Positions 59,980 to 64,000 of a stretch of 64,000 nt of DNA are shown here, piece after piece. A program made the translations under genes and the position numbers. Source of the stretch: Thalassobaculum sp. OXR-137. GTDB taxonomy: Bacteria > Pseudomonadota > Alphaproteobacteria > Thalassobaculales > Thalassobaculaceae. The notes beneath the pieces were generated by a model. That model had not been told where the DNA came from and searched no databases. It worked only from the letters and a program-made list of their open reading frames with translations. The DNA is taken from positions 1,720,001 to 1,784,000 of the forward strand of contig NZ_CP139715.1 of the NCBI RefSeq assembly GCF_034377285.1, read 5' to 3'. The stretch's first letter is position 1. Each line of letters opens with the position of its first letter.

Positions 59980-60804
59980 TTAGAACGGACCGACGCCCCA
60001 GCCGAACCAGCCGTCGTCGCCGGACTCCGCCGTGGTGCGTGCGCGGCCCTTGGTCGCCAGCGAGTAGGCGTCCTCGTACCAGTCCGTGCCCGGGTAGTTG
60101 TACCCGAGCACCGAGGCGGTCCGCTTCGCCTCCTCCTCCAGGCCGAGCGCCATGTAGCACTCGGTCATGCGCAGCAGGGCTTCGGGCACCTGCTCCGTCG
60201 TGTCGAATTCGGTGGTGACCCGCTGGAACCGGTTGATCGCGGCGAGATACTGGCCCTGGCGCATATACCAGCGACCGATGCTCATCTCCTTGCCGGCGAG
60301 GTGATTGCGGGCGAGGTCGATCTTCAGCCGGGCGTCGCGGGCGTATTTCGAGTTCGGGAACCGTTGAACCACTTCCTCGAAGGACGACAGCGCCTCACGG
60401 GTCAGCTTCTGGTCGCGGCCCACATCGACGATCCGCTCGTAGTAGCACAGGCCCTTCAGATAATAGGCGTAGTCGACGTTCGGATTGCCCGGATTGAGCT
60501 GGATGAACCGGTCGAGGGCGGCCACGGCGTCGTCGTAGTCGTTCGACTGGTACAGCGCATAGGCCGACATGAGCTGGGCCTGGGTCGCCCACACCGAGTA
60601 GGGATGCTGACGCTCAACCTCGTCGAACAGCGGGGCGGCTTCCTTGAATTCGCCCGCGAGCGCGGCGTTGTAGGCGTCGTTATACAGCTCGGCGACCGGC
60701 CGCTCGACATACTCGGCCTCGTCGTCGGTGGAACTGCATGCGGCCAGGGCTGCGACCAGAGCGATCGCGGCGAGGCGCGGGAGAGAAATTCTGAGCGGCG
60801 ACAT
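59980..60804 (-). CDS. bamD: Outer membrane assembly lipoprotein BamD
   Basis: This 274-residue lipoprotein has a signal peptide ending in the lipobox LAAC (Cys23) and TPR-like repeats, for example AELYNDAYNAALAGEFKEAA and YAYYLKGLCYYERIVD. BamD is an essential part of the BAM complex that inserts outer-membrane proteins. It is the first gene of the bamD-recN-ligA set. In many relatives lpxC and ftsZ come before it, but here a 59-residue gene and a FemAB-like gene do. Confidence 0.94.
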   Translation of the reverse strand: MSPLRISLPRLAAIALVAALAACSSTDDEAEYVERPVAELYNDAYNAALAGEFKEAAPLFDEVERQHPYSVWATQAQLMSAYALYQSNDYDDAVAALDRFIQLNPGNPNVDYAYYLKGLCYYERIVDVGRDQKLTREALSSFEEVVQRFPNSKYARDARLKIDLARNHLAGKEMSIGRWYMRQGQYLAAINRFQRVTTEFDTTEQVPEALLRMTECYMALGLEEEAKRTASVLGYNYPGTDWYEDAYSLATKGRARTTAESGDDGWFGWGVGPF

Positions 60805-60946
60805 CAGCGGGACACGTCCGGTTGCGCGGATGAGCGCAATGTAAGGCGACGGGGGGATGGAGGGAAGGGGAAGTGGGTGGGCCTCCGGATCCCGGCGGTT
60901 TCCGGACCTTTAGGCCCCGGTTCGAGCAGCGGAACGCCTCACCCGG

Positions 60947-60974
60947 AAAATCGAAAGCCCCGCCGAAGCGGGGC
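60947..60974 (-). terminator. Intrinsic terminator after the 59-residue gene
   Basis: Stem GCCCCGC / GCGGGGC with a four-base loop is followed, on the minus strand, by TTTCGATTTT. Confidence 0.85.
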
Positions 60975-61006
60975 CTGCGATTAAGGTTTCGTCGATCCGG
61001 ACAGGA

Positions 61007-61186
61007 TCAGGCAGCCAGCTTCACACCGTTAGCCGCAGTGGCCAGGGCCCACGGATCAATCCGCAGGGTCTCGCCGTTCGTCTCGGCGACCGAATCGGTC
61101 GTGGCGGCCAGGTTGAGGATCGTGTCGAGATCCAGACCGGTCTGCTCGGCCGCTTCGAGCGGCGTAAGCACGTAGGTATCGCGCAT
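61007..61186 (-). CDS. Small hypothetical protein, 59 residues
   Basis: The ATG at 61186 has GGAGG about seven bases upstream. The protein starts MRDTYVLTPLEAAEQTGL and ends AANGVKLAA. The first half has an helix-turn-helix-like spacing (LTPLEAAEQTGLDLDTILN). It is followed by its own terminator and sits upstream of bamD on the same strand. Third-position GC is high, as in real genes here. I do not know its function. Confidence 0.7.
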   Translation of the reverse strand: MRDTYVLTPLEAAEQTGLDLDTILNLAATTDSVAETNGETLRIDPWALATAANGVKLAA

Positions 61187-61391
61187 TGTGCGACCTCCAT
61201 GGTGATAATCATCAATGGGTCATTTGTGGCCCATGGTAGGCGACTGCGCTGCAGGAGCGCGTTGCGGGGTCGCCTCACCGGGTGTTGCTATGCACTTTAT
61301 GTCCGGTTGCCCGGCTCGCAAGGGTTTCGTGACGAAAATCTTGCGAACGGCGTTCCCTGTGACATTGAAGCAACAATTCCCGAAGAAACTG

Positions 61392-62567
61392 TTAATCGTC
61401 TTTTCGAAACGGCGATTCTTCTAACAGCAGCTCTTTTTCGTGGGAAATCTGCCGGCGTTCGCGCGCCAGGAAATCCTCCACAGCATCGCGGAAACCGTCG
61501 TCCAGGATCAGGTGGTTGCTGTAGGTCTCCACCGGCAGGTAGCCGCGCTGGATCTTGTGCTGGCCCTGGGCGCCGGCCTCGACCTTGGCCATGCCGCGCT
61601 CGATGGCGAAGTCGATGGCCTGATAATAGCAGGCCTCGAAATGCAGGAACTTGTACTCCTCCGTGCAGCCCCAGTTGCGGCCGTAGAGCGTGTCGCTGCC
61701 GATCAGGTTCAGGGCGCCGGCGACCGGCCGGCCGTCGCGCTCGGCGACCACCAGAAGCACCCGCTCCGCCATCCGCTCGCCCAGCAGCGAGAAGAAGGTG
61801 CGGTTCAGGTAGGGCGAGCCCCATTTCCGGTCCGAGGTGTCCATGTAGAAGGCGAAGAACGCGTCCCAGTGGCGCTCCTCGATGTCCTTGCCGACCAGCC
61901 GGCGGATGACGAGGTCGCTCTCGGCCACCTGGCGGCGCTCCTTGCGGATCGCCTTACGCTTGCGCGAGGACAGGGCGTCGAGGAAGTCGTCGAAGCTGGC
62001 ATAGCCGTTGTTGTGCCAGTGGTACTGCAGGCCCTTGCGCTGCAGGAACCCGAACTCGCCCAGCCGGTCCCATTCGCCCTGAGGCACGAAGTTCACATGG
62101 GCGGTCGTGACGTTGAGCTGGTTCATCAGCGCGACGATGCCGCCGGCCAGGATCTCCTGGGCCCGCCCCCGGTCGATGTCCGGGCGGATCAGCATGCGCG
62201 GGCCGGTCACCGGCGTGAACGGCACGGCGGAGAGCAGCTTGGGGTAATAGCGCCCGCCTGCCCGCTCATAGGCATCGGCCCAGCCCCAGTCGAACACGTA
62301 TTCGCCCTGGGAATGGCCCTTCAGGTAGAGCGGCATGGCGGCGGCGAGGCGGCCGTTGGCGTCGTTGACCGCCAGGTGGCGCGGCAGCCAGCCGGTCTGT
62401 GCCCGCACCGACCCGCTTTCCTCCAAGGCGTTCAGGAAGTCGTGGGAGAGAAACGGATTGGCCGCGCCGGCGCAGGCGTCCCACTCCTCCGCCGCGACCG
62501 CGGAGATCGCGGGCAGGACGGAGACCTCTTCGGCCAGGTCGGTCTGGATATCGGTGCCGTCGGGCAT
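61392..62567 (-). CDS. FemAB-like/DUF482 acyltransferase-fold protein
   Basis: This 391-residue protein has the DUF482 (peptidoglycan biosynthesis/recognition) features: NPFLSHDFLNALEESGSV, GYASFDDFLDALSSRKRKAI, TSDRKWGSPYLNRTFF and GAQGQHKIQRGYLPVETYS. These belong to the GNAT-like FemAB superfamily, but the reaction is unknown. It lies 42 kb from any peptidoglycan gene in the window. It is followed on the same strand by the 59-residue gene. Confidence 0.86.
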   Translation of the reverse strand: MPDGTDIQTDLAEEVSVLPAISAVAAEEWDACAGAANPFLSHDFLNALEESGSVRAQTGWLPRHLAVNDANGRLAAAMPLYLKGHSQGEYVFDWGWADAYERAGGRYYPKLLSAVPFTPVTGPRMLIRPDIDRGRAQEILAGGIVALMNQLNVTTAHVNFVPQGEWDRLGEFGFLQRKGLQYHWHNNGYASFDDFLDALSSRKRKAIRKERRQVAESDLVIRRLVGKDIEERHWDAFFAFYMDTSDRKWGSPYLNRTFFSLLGERMAERVLLVVAERDGRPVAGALNLIGSDTLYGRNWGCTEEYKFLHFEACYYQAIDFAIERGMAKVEAGAQGQHKIQRGYLPVETYSNHLILDDGFRDAVEDFLARERRQISHEKELLLEESPFRKDD

Positions 62568-62684
62568 GGGCGGGATCCGCTGCGGTCCTCCACTGGCATC
62601 GAGGTGGGGCGGCCGTGCCGCGAAGCAAGGCCGCCCCCGATCGATGTGCTCCGCCGTCCGGCGGCGGAAGGCTTTCCGGCGGGA

Positions 62685-63152
62685 TCAGGCGAGTTCGAAC
62701 ACCGCTTCCACTTCGACCGCGACGCCGCGCGGCAGGGCATTGGTGCCGACCGCGAAGCGCGAATGGCGGCCCTTGTCGCCGAACACCGCGACCATCAGGT
62801 CGGAGGCGCCGTTCACCACCTCCGGCTGCTCGGTGAACTCCGGGGTGCAGCGCACGAAGCCGCCGAGCTTCACCACGCGGGCGACCTTGTCCAGGTCGCC
62901 GTCGCAGGCGGCCTTGGCCTGGGCGATCAGGTTCTTGGCGCAGATCTCGGCGATCTTGCGCGCGTCGTCGGTGGAGAGATCCTTGCCGACCACGCCGATG
63001 CCTTCGATCTTGCCGTCGACCATGGGGATCTGGCCGGAGACGAAGACGAGCTTGCCGCTCTTCACATAGGGGACGTAGTTGGCGGCGGGACTCGCCGGCG
63101 TGGGGATGTCGATGCCGAGTTCGGCCAATCGGGCGTCAATGGTGCCGGCCAT
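62685..63152 (-). CDS. RidA family protein
   Basis: This 155-residue protein has RidA features (YVKSGKLVFVSGQIPMVDGK, KLGGFVRCTPEF and EVEAVFELA at the end). RidA proteins hydrolyse reactive enamine/imine intermediates. This one is of the longer YjgF/TdcF-like type. The ATG at 63152 follows AAGGAGACTC. It is upstream of the FemAB-like gene on the same strand. Confidence 0.9.
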   Translation of the reverse strand: MAGTIDARLAELGIDIPTPASPAANYVPYVKSGKLVFVSGQIPMVDGKIEGIGVVGKDLSTDDARKIAEICAKNLIAQAKAACDGDLDKVARVVKLGGFVRCTPEFTEQPEVVNGASDLMVAVFGDKGRHSRFAVGTNALPRGVAVEVEAVFELA

Positions 63153-63287
63153 GGCAGAGTCTCCTTCGATGGACGCTGGAAAAGGATCGAAGGCCGAGCC
63201 TAGCCGGGCGGCGCCGCACATGCCAGAGCCGCAATCGAACCGACCGCCCTGCCTCGCGCCGTCTCCGGGCGGGACAGCGGGGCACCT

Positions 63288-63327
63288 GAAAAAGCCGGGT
63301 GCGCCAAGTCTCAGGCGGGCGCACCCG
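63288..63327 (-). terminator. Intrinsic terminator on the minus strand upstream of ridA
   Basis: A perfect ten-base stem (CGGGTGCGCC / GGCGCACCCG) with a 12-base loop is followed on the minus strand by GCTTTTTC. No annotated gene lies to its right on this strand, so it implies a leftward transcript of unknown identity starting between here and 63711. Confidence 0.75.
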
Positions 63328-63711
63328 CTAGGCTGGACGGAGAACCGCCCTTAGGAGCTTCACAGGGTGGTGGGAGAGGGCGCGAAACGAGCCGTGGCCT
63401 CTCCCGCTTCCGCCGCCGGGGAAGCGACGGAACTCTGCGCGCCGGGCGATCCGCTCCTTCAAAGAGATCGCAGCGCAATCCTGTTCCGATTCGTTATATA
63501 TAGTGCCGAAAAATCCTTCGGAACACAATATATATTCGATTTTCCCGTGTGGCTCCGAAGGATTGTGTCTCGCGCTCTCTTTCGTCTTTTCGGCGCCGGT
63601 CCGCGACGATGCAGGGCCGGTCGACGAGCGAATATTCCGGTCCACCGGTGAGGTCTTGGCGCGGGCAGGGCGGCGGGCCACTATGATCCCCTCTTCTTCC
63701 TGGGGGCCGCC
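63328..63711. other. Intergenic region with AT-rich inverted repeat
   Basis: The segment lies between the leftward terminator and the aminotransferase start. It holds a hairpin-forming GGGAGAGG/CCTCTCCC pair (63371 onward) and a 10-bp inverted repeat ATCCTTCGGA / TCCGAAGGAT at 63513-63522 and 63554-63563 in an AT-rich stretch. A leftward frame ends at 63328 next to the terminator but has no convincing start. Confidence 0.5.
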
Positions 63712-64000
63712 ATGTCCAGCTTGCTCAGAAACGATCTCGACGTCCTGCCGCCGCTCGGCACCCTGGCCCGCGGAGAGCCCATCCAGGTCTTTGCCGCCCC
63801 GCCGGGCACCCCCGCCAAGCCGCAGATCGCCCGGGCCATGGGCATCGAGATGTGGGACACCGCCGGCAACCGCTATCTGGATGCCAGCTCGGGCCCGGTG
63901 GCCTGCAACCTGGGCTACGGCAACCGGCGGGTGCTGGACGCCCTGACCTCCCAGGCGGAGGCGGCGGCCTTTGCCAACGTCTCGCATTTCGAAAGCAAGG
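63712..64000 (+). CDS. Class III aminotransferase, N-terminal part (runs off window)
   Basis: The frame begins at ATG 63712 and is open to the right edge, giving about 96 residues: IARAMGIEMWDTAGNRYLD and GPVACNLGYGNRRVLDAL. These are the N-terminal features of PLP-dependent class III (omega) aminotransferases, before the PLP lysine. The substrate cannot be told from this part. It is not closely similar to the N-terminus of the fused aminotransferase at 4370. Confidence 0.82.
   Translation, partial: MSSLLRNDLDVLPPLGTLARGEPIQVFAAPPGTPAKPQIARAMGIEMWDTAGNRYLDASSGPVACNLGYGNRRVLDALTSQAEAAAFANVSHFESK

Noticed and set aside
63503-63946. A 147-residue plus-strand frame
   Set aside because: It overlaps the class III aminotransferase start in another frame, is Pro- and Arg-rich and has no motif.

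Overview
This window is chromosomal DNA from a high-GC alphaproteobacterium, probably a Rhodospirillales-type organism. The evidence is the alphaproteobacterial gene sets it carries: comF-grxC-nitrilase-DUF1178, RpoE-ChrR, bamD-recN-ligA, a SAM-II riboswitch on metY, an acetoacetyl-CoA synthetase, a TctCBA transporter, and three short DUF1127-type proteins. No phage, insertion sequence, CRISPR array, rRNA or tRNA gene was found. Almost all of it reads as ordinary core and metabolic genome.

Layout. 1-5.3 kb: a comF end, grxC, nitrilase and DUF1178 cluster, interrupted by an opposite-strand pair (a fused aminotransferase-dehydrogenase and a methyltransferase). 5.4-10.1 kb: a UbiB-like kinase and a complete tripartite tricarboxylate transporter. 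10-14.8 kb: a transglutaminase-like protein, two tandem 2-hydroxyacid dehydrogenases, an Lrp regulator, ClpS and a uracil-DNA glycosylase-like protein. 14.8-21.1 kb: SAM-II-controlled metY, an EamA exporter, acetoacetyl-CoA synthetase and a diguanylate cyclase. 21-27.7 kb: two LysR regulators, a TauE/SafE exporter, a GMC oxidoreductase, a PPOX-fold flavoprotein and a PfpI-like protein. 27.7-28.4 kb: a tandem array of palindromic repeats. 28.5-37.7 kb: a methyltransferase, asparaginase II, a TrmH-type methyltransferase, RpoE-ChrR, an IalB-like protein, RlmN, a YbhL-type membrane protein and several hypothetical proteins. 37.8-42.4 kb: a four-gene Gld-type ABC operon. 42.5-44.5 kb: a membrane-ferredoxin-adenylate cyclase with a duplicated 3' end. 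44.7-49.9 kb: cysS, gltX, nadE and a GNAT. 50-55.5 kb: a ClC channel, uvrD and prmA. 55.6-64 kb: a DUF1127 protein, ligA, recN, bamD, a 59-residue protein, a FemAB/DUF482 protein, RidA and the start of a class III aminotransferase.

The points most worth a second look are: a membrane-anchored, probably heme-binding adenylate cyclase carrying a [2Fe-2S] ferredoxin domain; the 704-residue aminotransferase-dehydrogenase fusion; a SAM-II riboswitch followed by an intrinsic terminator; a zinc-sensor-like diguanylate cyclase that lacks two expected zinc ligands; and two families of nested palindromic intergenic repeats, one arranged as a ~198-bp tandem array.

All assignments come from reading the sequence and from remembered family features. 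No database or structure search was run.
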